Source of the DNA: CAYNLX01 sp964441535
Lineage (GTDB): Bacteria; Bacillota_I; Bacilli_A; RF39; UBA660
DNA: 10,383 nt
Assembly: GCA_964441535.1 (NCBI GenBank)
Contig: CAYTXQ010000027.1
Span: 1-10,383 of the forward strand
Direction of reading: 5' to 3'
The notes beneath the pieces were generated by a model, which had not been told where the DNA came from, did not search any database, and saw only the letters and a list, made by a program, of their open reading frames with translations. This document shows, piece after piece, positions 1 to 6,599 of the stretch. Every line of letters starts with the position of its first letter. Position 1 is the first letter of the stretch. Both the position numbers and the translations under genes were made by a program.

Positions 1-848
1 TGCCATGCTTCATATTCATATCCAGTTATATCCTCTTTATCTAAAGGATATCTTAATATAAAACCATATTCTGTAGCATGCTCTTGCATCCAAGTAAATG
101 CTGGAGTATCTGCAAATTTATTTGCAGTATCACCCCACATAGATAAATCTATTGCAAGTCCTGTTTGATGTTCAGAGTAACCTGCTCTTGCTGTGTATGC
201 ATCAGCTGATTCTTCTCCCGCAAATTCTTCTCTATCTTTCCATAACTTTTCCTGATAATCATATGTTCTATAAGAAGATACTACTATTAATTGAATACCA
301 TCTGCTTTAGCAGCATTCCACATACTTTTATATGCAGAATACACATTACTTTTAATACTGTTACCTTCATAAGCATATTGTGATGAAATATCTTCTATAT
401 CTTCTGTAACATAGTCTTTATCAATGTAATTATATTTATTTACAAGTATTAAATCTCCTTTAGATACATCAGTTGCTACTGGGTCTTCATAAAAATCTCT
501 ATACGCTCCCACATTAACTAATGCTACTATTTTACTTGAATCTAACTTATCATTTTCATCCTGATATTCTATATATTTATCTATATTCTTAAATATAAAA
601 TATTTTTCTTTGATAAAAGTAATATAATTTTCATTATAAGTCTTTTTTAATAATATATTTAATTCCTTATCTTTTAATTTTTTCAATAAGATTTTTACAT
701 CATTTTTAGAATAATCTATTTGAAGTAATTTATATTCATAAGTTTGTTTATATCTATACTCCTCTATTTTTTTAGAAATAAAAATACTACCTATGATTAC
801 AATTACTAATACTACTAAAAAAATTTTAACTTCTTTTCTTAATTTCAT
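1..848 (-). CDS. VanY-like D-alanyl-D-alanine carboxypeptidase (M15 family), 3' end off the window
   Basis: Reading from ATG at 848 towards position 1 gives 282 codons with no stop; the gene is cut by the window edge. Residues about 7-25 form one hydrophobic segment after a basic start (MKLRKEVK), so the protein is probably membrane-anchored with its catalytic domain outside. The C-terminal part carries the M15B zinc peptidase signature: SSYR, then SEHQTGLAIDL (His and Asp zinc ligands), and finally EAWH at the very edge (catalytic Glu and third zinc ligand, His). Family members trim the terminal D-Ala from peptidoglycan stem peptides. Only a short tail should be missing. The middle stretch of about 100 residues is Lys/Tyr/Ile-rich and I do not recognise it. 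An upstream AGTAGG serves as a modest ribosome-binding site. The family call is firm; the exact substrate is inferred. Confidence 0.9.
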   Translation of the reverse strand, partial: MKLRKEVKIFLVVLVIVIIGSIFISKKIEEYRYKQTYEYKLLQIDYSKNDVKILLKKLKDKELNILLKKTYNENYITFIKEKYFIFKNIDKYIEYQDENDKLDSSKIVALVNVGAYRDFYEDPVATDVSKGDLILVNKYNYIDKDYVTEDIEDISSQYAYEGNSIKSNVYSAYKSMWNAAKADGIQLIVVSSYRTYDYQEKLWKDREEFAGEESADAYTARAGYSEHQTGLAIDLSMWGDTANKFADTPAFTWMQEHATEYGFILRYPLDKEDITGYEYEAW

Positions 849-865
849 ATCTATAACCTACTTAT

Positions 866-895
866 CTTATATATAGAATACCATATTTCTTACAA
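866..895 (-). promoter_or_regulatory. Possible sigma-A promoter for the VanY gene
   Basis: On the minus strand, TTGTAA (890-895) is followed after 16 nt by TATATA (868-873), or after 18 nt by TATAAG (866-871). It lies between the terminator of the tiny genes and the VanY start codon, where a separate promoter would be needed. AT-rich DNA gives such matches by chance, so this is tentative. Confidence 0.35.
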
Positions 896-920
896 AATAA
901 AAAGAGGTTAAACCTCTTTT
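894..920 (-). terminator. Intrinsic terminator after the tiny membrane protein genes
   Basis: The arms 900-908 (AAAAGAGGT) and 912-920 (ACCTCTTTT) are complementary around a three-base loop. Read on the minus strand the stem is followed by TTTTTATTTTG, a good U-tract. The stem starts at the stop codon of the 32-codon gene. It isolates the tiny genes from the VanY gene downstream. Confidence 0.75.
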
Positions 921-1017
921 AATAAAAAACGATTGCACTTAGTATAATCGAAAGCAGTACATATAATAGTATTATTATGTTACTACTCTTATAATTTATT
1001 TTTTTATTGGAACTCAA
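919..1017 (-). CDS. Tiny single-pass membrane protein, 32 aa, TTG start
   Basis: This short gene is inferred from its signals. An exact AGGAGG (1024-1029) lies 6 nt before a TTG start at 1017, the frame stays open for 32 codons, and TAA at 919-921 sits at the edge of an intrinsic terminator. The predicted product begins MSSNKKINYKSSN, a polar basic head, and then has about 19 hydrophobic residues (IIILLYVLLSIILSAIVFY) to the end. That is the layout of a small bitopic membrane peptide with the N-terminus probably in the cytoplasm. No ATG or GTG is available in frame near the ribosome-binding site. It lies 33 nt downstream of the other tiny gene on the same strand, so co-transcription is likely. 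I recognise no family, and function is unknown. Confidence 0.65.
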   Translation of the reverse strand: MSSNKKINYKSSNIIILLYVLLSIILSAIVFY

Positions 1018-1050
1018 AAGAAACCTCCTTTTGAATTAATTATAATAAGA

Positions 1051-1140
1051 CTAAATATACGCTCCTACAATGATTATTAATAAAATGAATAAAACTAAAA
1101 TAATAGCAGGTCCTAAGCATCCACATCCTTTTGCATTCAT
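1051..1140 (-). CDS. YjcZ/Tiny_TM-like small membrane protein, 29 aa
   Basis: ATG at 1140 is preceded by a perfect AGGAGG (1149-1154, within an AAAAAAAGGAGGAA context) at 8 nt spacing, and the frame ends at TAG (1051-1053). The peptide starts MNAKGCGCLGP, a Gly/Cys-rich head, followed by the hydrophobic run AIILVLFILLIIIVGAYI. The LVLFILLIIIVGA core strongly resembles the short Bacilli proteins annotated as YjcZ-family sporulation proteins (Tiny_TM_bacill in Pfam, as I recall), which are about 25-50 residues with a glycine-rich head. The biochemical role of that family is unclear. The gene is divergent from prsA and leads a probable two-gene unit with the 32-aa gene. The call rests on motif resemblance, not a search. 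Confidence 0.75.
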   Translation of the reverse strand: MNAKGCGCLGPAIILVLFILLIIIVGAYI

Positions 1141-1212
1141 AAATCATTCCTCCTTTTTTTGTCTTTTCATTAATATTTTATGGAACATTTTACTATTGTG
1201 TGAGTGTTATTC

Positions 1213-1241
1213 TTGTTTTTTATTTATTTATCTGATATGAT
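1213..1241 (+). promoter_or_regulatory. Sigma-A promoter of prsA with extended -10
   Basis: TTGTTT (1213-1218) and TATGAT (1236-1241) are separated by exactly 17 nt, and TG at 1233-1234 makes the -10 an extended TGnTATGAT. Transcription would begin near 1248. This makes any prsA start upstream of that point (for example GTG at 1204) impossible on this transcript and supports ATG 1264. Confidence 0.75.
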
Positions 1242-1263
1242 ATTTTTTATGAATGGAGGATTT

Positions 1264-2106
1264 ATGAAAAAGAAGATTTTTGTATTAAGTATGTGTTTAT
1301 TACTTACTTGTGGATGTAACAAAATCCCTACTTTAAAAAATGGAGAGGAAGCTGTTATAAAGTTAGATGGCAAAAAAATAAGTGTTGATGATTTATACAG
1401 TGAAATGAAAGATAAATATGCTCTTTATACTCTAATAAGTATGATAGATAAAACTATTTTAGAAAAAGAATATAAAGATAAAATTACTGAGGCTAAAAGT
1501 CAGGCTGAAAGTCAGATAAGTTCTTTAAAAGGATACTATGGAGATGACTTAGAAAGTGCTATTCAAAGTCAAACAGGATATTCTACAATTGAAGCTTACC
1601 AAGAATATTTACAAATAAGTTATCTACAAAATTTAGCAATAACAGATTATGCAGAAACAAAAGTAACAGATAAAAAAATTAAAGATTATTATAAAAAAGA
1701 AATAGTAGGAGATATTAAATGTAGTCATATATTAATAACACCAGCTGTTACTGATGATATGACTGATGATGAAAAAACTAAGAAAGAAAATGAAGCTTTA
1801 GAAGAAGCAAAAGATATTATTAAAAAATTAAAGAAAAGTACTGATATTTCTAAGACATTCACATCTTTAGCAAAAAAATATTCTGATGATCAAACTAATG
1901 CAAGTAAAGGTGGAAATTTAGGATATTTTAATAAAGGAGATATGACTACTGAATTTGAAACAGCAGCATATGCTTTAAAAGATGGAACATATACTACTAC
2001 ACCAGTTAAAACCACTTATGGGTATCATGTTATTTTAAGAGTTGCTACTAAAGATAAAGCAAAACTTGAAGATGTAAAAGATGAAATAATTTCAAGTGTT
2101 GCAAGT
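1264..2106 (+). CDS. prsA: Foldase lipoprotein PrsA (parvulin peptidyl-prolyl isomerase), 3' end in gap
   Basis: PrsA is a lipid-anchored chaperone and prolyl isomerase on the outer face of the membrane that helps exported proteins fold. The start is ATG 1264, preceded by GGAGGA and followed by a lipoprotein signal peptide: MKKK, a hydrophobic run, then LLLTCGCNK. Cys18 is the likely lipidated residue, though Cys16 is also present. Residues about 20-140 form the helical N-terminal chaperone region. The parvulin domain spans about 150-262, with IKCSHILI at 151-158, GGNLGYF at 216-222 and YGYHVI near 252-257. The frame enters the run of N after residue 281. Bacillus PrsA is just over 290 residues, so only a short tail is hidden. 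GTG 1204 is in frame but lies upstream of the promoter. The gene is convergent with recX. Confidence 0.93.
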
Positions 2107-2206
2107 NNNNNNNNNNNNNNNNNNNNNNNNNNNNNNNNNNNNNNNNNNNNNNNNNNNNNNNNNNNNNNNNNNNNNNNNNNNNNNNNNNNNNNNNNNNNNN
2201 NNNNNN
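2107..2206. other. Assembly gap, 100 N
   Basis: Exactly 100 N bases, the conventional placeholder for a join of unknown length. It hides the 3' ends of both prsA and recX and whatever terminator lies between these convergent genes. The true length is unknown. Confidence 0.99.
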
Positions 2207-2966
2207 TTTCTAAATAACTATTAATTTTATCTAAATCAAAACCTTTAGTATACAACTTATTTTTTAGATGTAATTTTAACTCTTTATTTGAATACTTCAT
2301 ACTTAATTTTTCTTTTAATTTATCTGCTTCTTTAATAAAAGTATCATTATCATCTATTTCTATATTTTTAAGTATATCATTAATATCCTGTTTATCATAA
2401 CCTAAATTAATTAATTCATAATTTAATTTATTTATTAAGTTTCTTGTACTTTTATTCTTATTTATTTTAATTTTTTTATCTATTATTTTTTTTAATTTAT
2501 CAGTCCAGATATCATTATCAATTTCAGATAAATATTTACTTATTTCATTTTCATTAAAGCCAAGATATATTAAACTATTTAGTATTTTATATGGACCATT
2601 ATTTGTAAGGTTTATCTGATCATTAATATATGCTTCTATATAAATTTTACTATTTAAATAACCTTCTTTATCTAGTCTTGCTACTATTTTATTTATTATA
2701 TAATCTTCAAATAATGATTTTTTTAAGTAATTTATTATTTCCTGTTTACTTCTCATTCTAATATTTATGTACTTTAAAGATTTGTAATATGCACTTAATT
2801 CAAAATTATCTTTTACTATATTATCAAATTCATTATTATCTATTTCTTTTTTAGATAATAAGTTATATTTAATAATTACATCATCATATAAATCAAGTTT
2901 AAGTTTATTATCAAATATTATTTCATAAATATTATTTTTTTTTAATTTGAATTTAATTATTTTCAT
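2207..2966 (-). CDS. recX: RecX family regulatory protein, 3' end in gap
   Basis: RecX binds RecA filaments and modulates recombination and SOS activity. The visible part is 253 residues, close to the full length of Bacilli RecX (about 260), and stops at the gap. A short N-terminal beta region (MKIIKFKLKKNNIYEIIFDN) is followed by the repeated three-helix RecX modules. The best landmark is RMRSKQEIINYLKK, followed by IVARLDKEGYLNS and later NKLNYELINLGYDKQDI. ATG 2966 is chosen over an upstream ATG at 2999 because AAGGA sits about 8 nt before it and homologous sequence begins there. The start lies 14 nt inside the end of nrnA, so translation is probably coupled to it. Lys/Asn-rich composition matches the neighbours. 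Confidence 0.88.
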
Positions 2967-3924
2967 TATTCTTTTCCTTATACAATTTACAAACTTCATC
3001 CAGTTCTTTTATTACTTTATCTATATCACTTTCTAAAGGGGTTCTAATACCACTAGCCAGTTTATGTCCTCCTCCATTATAATGACTTGCTATTTCATTT
3101 ACTATAGGTCCTCTTGATCTAATATTTAATTTATATAAATTATTTTTTTCATCGTACACAATAAATATCCATACATTCATTTCTTTAATATAATTAAAAT
3201 CATTAATTAAATTAGATGCTGTTGCAGGATCTACTTCATATTCTTCAAAAACATTCTTTGATATTCTTATATATCCTAGGCCATTTTCAGTAATATTAAT
3301 ATTATTTGCTATATATCCTTTAAATTTAAATTCATTAATACTTCTTTCATATAATTTATCATATAAAGGTAAGAAATCTATATTAGATTCTTCTAATAAT
3401 TTAGTAATTAATTTAAATGTTTTTAAACTAGTATATGAAAGTAAAAATCTATCACAATCTGATACTACACCCATAAATAAATTTTCTGCTACTTTTTTAT
3501 TAATTTTTAATTTAGTATTGAATAATAATTCTATAATAAGTTGACATGTAGAAGAAGCGTTATCTTCTATAAATTCAATATCTCCCATCTTATCTTCGAA
3601 AGGATGATGATCAATTTTAATTACATCTTTATATTTTTCGTAAGTAACTCCATCTATTCTAGATATATTAGGAGTATCTAACACTATTAATAATGGATCA
3701 TTTAATTCTTCTTCTTTTAATTTATCTAAATATCCATAATATTTAAATCTTGCTACTCCTACTCCTACTGCATAAACATTTTTATCAGGAAAAGTTTCTC
3801 TTATTGAGTCTCTTAAAGATATTTGACTAGCTATGGCATCTGGATCTGGTGCTATATGTCTAGTAATTACTATATCTTTATGATTTTTTATTTTTTTATA
3901 TATACCTTTATAATCCGGTTTCAT
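2953..3924 (-). CDS. nrnA: NrnA-like DHH phosphoesterase (nanoRNase / pAp phosphatase)
   Basis: The product is a 323-residue cytoplasmic protein of the DHH-DHHA1 family. NrnA degrades 2-5 nt RNAs and dephosphorylates pAp to AMP using manganese. The metal-binding set is visible: RHIAPDPDAIAS at 22-33 (His23, Asp27, Asp29), LDTPN with Asp83, and IDHHP with Asp105-His106-His107. The C-terminal DHHA1 domain has RSRGPIVNEIA and HYNGGGHKLASG (GGGH at 284-287), which bind substrate. Length and motif spacing match Bacillus NrnA (YtqI). The usual Gly-Ser at the end of the first motif is Ala-Ser here. AAGGAAG precedes ATG 3924. It lies 18 bp downstream of ackA and overlaps recX by 14 nt, so it is the middle gene of a probable ackA-nrnA-recX unit. 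Confidence 0.9.
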   Translation of the reverse strand: MKPDYKGIYKKIKNHKDIVITRHIAPDPDAIASQISLRDSIRETFPDKNVYAVGVGVARFKYYGYLDKLKEEELNDPLLIVLDTPNISRIDGVTYEKYKDVIKIDHHPFEDKMGDIEFIEDNASSTCQLIIELLFNTKLKINKKVAENLFMGVVSDCDRFLLSYTSLKTFKLITKLLEESNIDFLPLYDKLYERSINEFKFKGYIANNINITENGLGYIRISKNVFEEYEVDPATASNLINDFNYIKEMNVWIFIVYDEKNNLYKLNIRSRGPIVNEIASHYNGGGHKLASGIRTPLESDIDKVIKELDEVCKLYKEKNNENN

Positions 3925-3942
3925 ATATAGTCTTCCTTCTTT

Positions 3943-5121
3943 CTATTTTATTAATTCGTAAGTATCATTAGCTATCATTAATTCCTCATTGGTAGGAATA
4001 ACGAATACTGGAATAGATGAATCATCAGAACTTATTAATTTAAATTTTCCTTTTGTATTATTTCTTTCATCATCTATTATTACTCCTAATGATTTAATTC
4101 TTTCAATAACAGCTTTTCTAGTTAACATACTATTTTCTCCTATACCTGCAGTAAAACATATTACATCTGCATTCTCAAGTAAGTTATTATATACTGCTAT
4201 GTAGTTTGCTATTTTTCTTGCGTTTAATTTCTGAGTTAATTTGCATCTAGGATTTCCTTCTGCTGAACCAGCTTCAATATCTCTAGAATCATTACTTAAT
4301 CCACTTATACCAAGAAATCCACTTTTCTTATTAAGTATATCAAACACTTGATCAACTGATAAATTTTCTTTTTTCATTATGTATTGAACTATACTAGGAT
4401 CTATATCTCCGCATCTTGTACCCATCATTACTCCAGCTAAAGGAGTAAGTCCCATTGATGTATCTAATACTTTATTATCTTTAATAGCTGCTATAGATGA
4501 CCCATTACCTATATGACAAGATATTACTTTTAAATTTGGTTTATTTAAATATTCACTAATATTTTTATAAATATATCTATGACTAGTTCCATGAAATCCA
4601 TATTTTCTTATATGATAATTCTCATACCATTCATATGGTACTCCATACATAAACATTTCTTCATCCATTGTTTGATGATAAGCAGTATCAAATACCACAG
4701 TATTTGGTACATTAGGTAATTTTTCTTTAAAAGACATTATACCTAAAACATTAGCAGGATTATGTAAAGGAGCTAAATCAGATAATGACTCTATATCATT
4801 TATAACTTTATCTGTAACTAATGTAGTTTCCTTATATAAAGAACCTCCTTGTACTACTCTATGTCCTATACCCTCTATATCATCCAAAGAAGTAATTATT
4901 TTATTATTAAATAATTCTTCAATTAAGTATTCTATTGCTACTTTATGATCTTTTAATTCTACTTCTCTTTTTATTTTTTCTCCATTTATTTTTATAGTAT
5001 AAAAACTATTTCCTATGCCTATTCTTTCAAAGGCTCCATTTATCAATTCTTTGCCTTCTGGCATTTCAAATAAAGTAAACTTTAAAGAAGAGCTTCCAGC
5101 ATTTACAGATAATATTTTCAA
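3943..5121 (-). CDS. ackA: Acetate kinase, TTG start
   Basis: AckA interconverts acetyl phosphate + ADP and acetate + ATP, giving substrate-level ATP in fermenting cells. The 392-residue protein is full length for the ASKHA-fold family. Signatures in order are VNAGSSSLK with Asn7, HRVVQGG with Arg88, FDTAYHQ with catalytic Asp145, YGFHGTSH with His177, CHIGNGSS at 202-209, GTRCGDIDP with Arg236, FTAGIGENS, and TNEELMIA with Glu379. All the catalytic and metal-binding positions known for the family appear present. The start codon is TTG at 5121: GAGGTG lies 6 nt upstream and the N-terminal motif starts in register, with no in-frame ATG nearby. It leads ackA-nrnA-recX, directly after the terminator of the preceding unit. 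No pta is visible in the window. Confidence 0.97.
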   Translation of the reverse strand: MKILSVNAGSSSLKFTLFEMPEGKELINGAFERIGIGNSFYTIKINGEKIKREVELKDHKVAIEYLIEELFNNKIITSLDDIEGIGHRVVQGGSLYKETTLVTDKVINDIESLSDLAPLHNPANVLGIMSFKEKLPNVPNTVVFDTAYHQTMDEEMFMYGVPYEWYENYHIRKYGFHGTSHRYIYKNISEYLNKPNLKVISCHIGNGSSIAAIKDNKVLDTSMGLTPLAGVMMGTRCGDIDPSIVQYIMKKENLSVDQVFDILNKKSGFLGISGLSNDSRDIEAGSAEGNPRCKLTQKLNARKIANYIAVYNNLLENADVICFTAGIGENSMLTRKAVIERIKSLGVIIDDERNNTKGKFKLISSDDSSIPVFVIPTNEELMIANDTYELIK

Positions 5122-5139
5122 AATTCACACCTCAGTTTT

Positions 5140-5168
5140 ATTATACAAAAAAAAAGATGGTTTTACTA
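5140..5168 (-). promoter_or_regulatory. Possible ackA promoter inside the upstream terminator
   Basis: A perfect TATAAT (5140-5145, minus strand) directly follows the U-tract of the terminator. The hexamer 17 nt upstream, TAGTAA (5163-5168), is a poor -35 match. The expected start of transcription would fall at the GAGGTG ribosome-binding site, leaving almost no leader. It is plausible because ackA needs a start point after the terminator, but weakly supported. Confidence 0.3.
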
Positions 5169-5175
5169 TCTTTTT
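5147..5175 (-). terminator. Intrinsic terminator after the nifZ-thiI-small ORF unit
   Basis: Arms 5151-5160 and 5166-5175 form a 10-bp stem (one G.U pair) around a five-base loop. On the minus strand it is followed by nine T residues. The TAG stop of the small ORF lies in the first arm, so the terminator begins inside the gene. Confidence 0.75.
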
Positions 5176-5345
5176 ATATTTATATAATCCTTATTAACAT
5201 TCCTTTTCGGTTTTAATATTAGTTTATTAGTGTCAACTTTACGTTTTTTATTATCAAATAAATTATATCCATAATCATTAAAATATTCATTATCTTGTCT
5301 TTCTAATTCATTTTCATAATTTAATGAAGCTGATTTATAATTTTC
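5166..5345 (-). CDS. Small charged ORF downstream of thiI, 5' end lost in a gap
   Basis: From the 10-N gap at 5346 to TAG at 5166 one minus-strand frame is open for 59 codons; the two other frames on that strand stop within a few codons. The peptide starts ENYKSASLNYENELERQDN, is rich in Asn, Lys, Tyr and Asp, and ends in a basic tail (KPKRNVNKDYINIKR). It has no membrane segment and no family I recognise. Beyond the gap, 5356-5394 reads KFPGLPDRILKQC in a frame that could join it if the gap were 9 or 12 bases. That piece has no ATG, GTG or TTG start after its preceding stop. The start may therefore lie in the gap or be non-standard. Position after thiI and overlap with the terminator suggest it is the last gene of that operon. 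Function is unknown. Confidence 0.5.
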   Translation of the reverse strand, partial: ENYKSASLNYENELERQDNEYFNDYGYNLFDNKKRKVDTNKLILKPKRNVNKDYINIKR

Positions 5346-5355
5346 NNNNNNNNNN
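5346..5355. other. Assembly gap, 10 N
   Basis: Ten N bases inside the small ORF after thiI. The reading frames on the two sides do not join at exactly 10 bases, so the length is probably an estimate. The roughly 280 bases between thiI and ackA hold only this ORF, the gap and a terminator. Confidence 0.99.
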
Positions 5356-5405
5356 ACATTGTTTTAATATTCTATCTGGTAAACCGGGAAATTTATTATT
5401 ATTTA

Positions 5406-6593
5406 TTACAATAAATCTTTAAATTCTATATCTTCTTCAGTAGATATATTTAGAACTTCACAAGATTTAACTGCATAATCAATTAATTCTTCATAATTTA
5501 ATAACTCTTCATATTCTTCACATTTCTTAATCAAAGGATTAATTACAGGATGTTCTGGAACAAATATAGTACAGCAGTCTTCATAAGGAAGAATACTTGT
5601 ATTAAAAGTATCAATTTTCTTTGCTAAACTTATTATTTCTTCTTTATCAAAACATGCTACTGGCCTTATTACTGGTATTTTTACTACTTCATTAATAACT
5701 CTCATACTTGTTAATGTCTGACTAGCCACCTGTCCTATACTTTCTCCATTAATAAGTATTTGATAATTATTGTTACGAGCAATTATAGCACTAATTCTAT
5801 ACATCATTCTTCTCATAATAGTAATTAGATATTCATTAGGAATATTTTTTAATATTGCTTCTTGAATATCTGTAAATTTTATTATATATAATTTAATACC
5901 ATTATTATATAAAGATAATTTTCTAGATAAAGATATTACTTTATTCTTAGCCTGAATACTTGTATGAGGAGGACTTTCAAAATATATAGCCCCTAATTTA
6001 ACTCCTCTTTTTATTCCCAGATAACCTGCTACTGGAGAATCTATTCCTCCACTTAACATTAATAAGCCTTTACCTAAAGACCCTACAGGATATCCTCCTA
6101 AACATACTTCTTTATCAAAATATACATAAGCATTAGACAATCTTACTTCAATGTTTATAAGTAAATCAGGATTATGAACATCTACATGTATATCTTTTAT
6201 ATTCGATAATATATAAGCACCTATTTCTTTAGATATTTCCATACTGTTTATAGGATACTTTTTATTACTCCTTTTAGTTTCAACTTTAAAACTTTTAAAG
6301 TTTTTATCTTTAATTAAATTTAATATATTATTCTTAATATTTTCAAAATCAATTGAATCTAATACATATCCAATATTTATTTCATGTATACCAAAAACAC
6401 ACTTTAATCTGTCTACAATAGCATCTAAATCATTATCTGAAGTTATAAACATTCTTCCTCTATCATATTTAATTAATACTTCATATTCTTTTAAAGAATC
6501 TTTAATATTATCTCTTAATTTTTTTAAGAAGAAACCTATATTATCTTTCTTGGTATTTAATTCTCCATATTTAATAATTATTATTTTTTCCAT
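5406..6593 (-). CDS. thiI: tRNA 4-thiouridine synthetase ThiI
   Basis: ThiI adenylates U8 of tRNA and replaces its oxygen with sulfur from a desulfurase persulfide; in some bacteria it also feeds thiamine thiazole synthesis. From ATG 6593 the protein has 395 residues, like the short Bacillus form with no rhodanese domain. The N-terminal ferredoxin-like region begins with IKYGEL (7-12). A THUMP tRNA-binding domain covers about 60-165, ending in VRLSNAYVY. The PP-loop pyrophosphatase domain has LSGGIDSPVAG, with SGGIDS at 181-186. EDCCTIF (Cys340-Cys341) matches the region of the catalytic cysteine in E. coli ThiI (Cys344). An in-frame GTG at 6599 lies in the AGGTG ribosome-binding site, so ATG 6593 is preferred. 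That site overlaps the nifZ stop codon, and only 6 bp separate the genes. Confidence 0.95.
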   Translation of the reverse strand: MEKIIIIKYGELNTKKDNIGFFLKKLRDNIKDSLKEYEVLIKYDRGRMFITSDNDLDAIVDRLKCVFGIHEINIGYVLDSIDFENIKNNILNLIKDKNFKSFKVETKRSNKKYPINSMEISKEIGAYILSNIKDIHVDVHNPDLLINIEVRLSNAYVYFDKEVCLGGYPVGSLGKGLLMLSGGIDSPVAGYLGIKRGVKLGAIYFESPPHTSIQAKNKVISLSRKLSLYNNGIKLYIIKFTDIQEAILKNIPNEYLITIMRRMMYRISAIIARNNNYQILINGESIGQVASQTLTSMRVINEVVKIPVIRPVACFDKEEIISLAKKIDTFNTSILPYEDCCTIFVPEHPVINPLIKKCEEYEELLNYEELIDYAVKSCEVLNISTEEDIEFKDLL

Positions 6594-6599
6594 AAGCAC

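Noticed and set aside
1204..1263. Longer prsA starting at GTG 1204
   Set aside because: It would begin upstream of the predicted promoter -35, lacks a ribosome-binding site and would put extra hydrophobic sequence before a normal lipoprotein signal peptide.
2025..2106. Apparent extension of recX through the N gap on the minus strand
   Set aside because: The extra residues are simply the antisense of the prsA coding region, read open because N bases cannot give a stop. The real recX end is inside the gap.
3989..4204. Plus-strand open frame of 71 codons opposite ackA
   Set aside because: It is antisense to well-conserved ackA sequence, has no ribosome-binding site and no recognisable product.
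5015..5197. Plus-strand open frame of 60 codons across the ackA start
   Set aside because: It is antisense to ackA and runs through a terminator; nothing supports translation.
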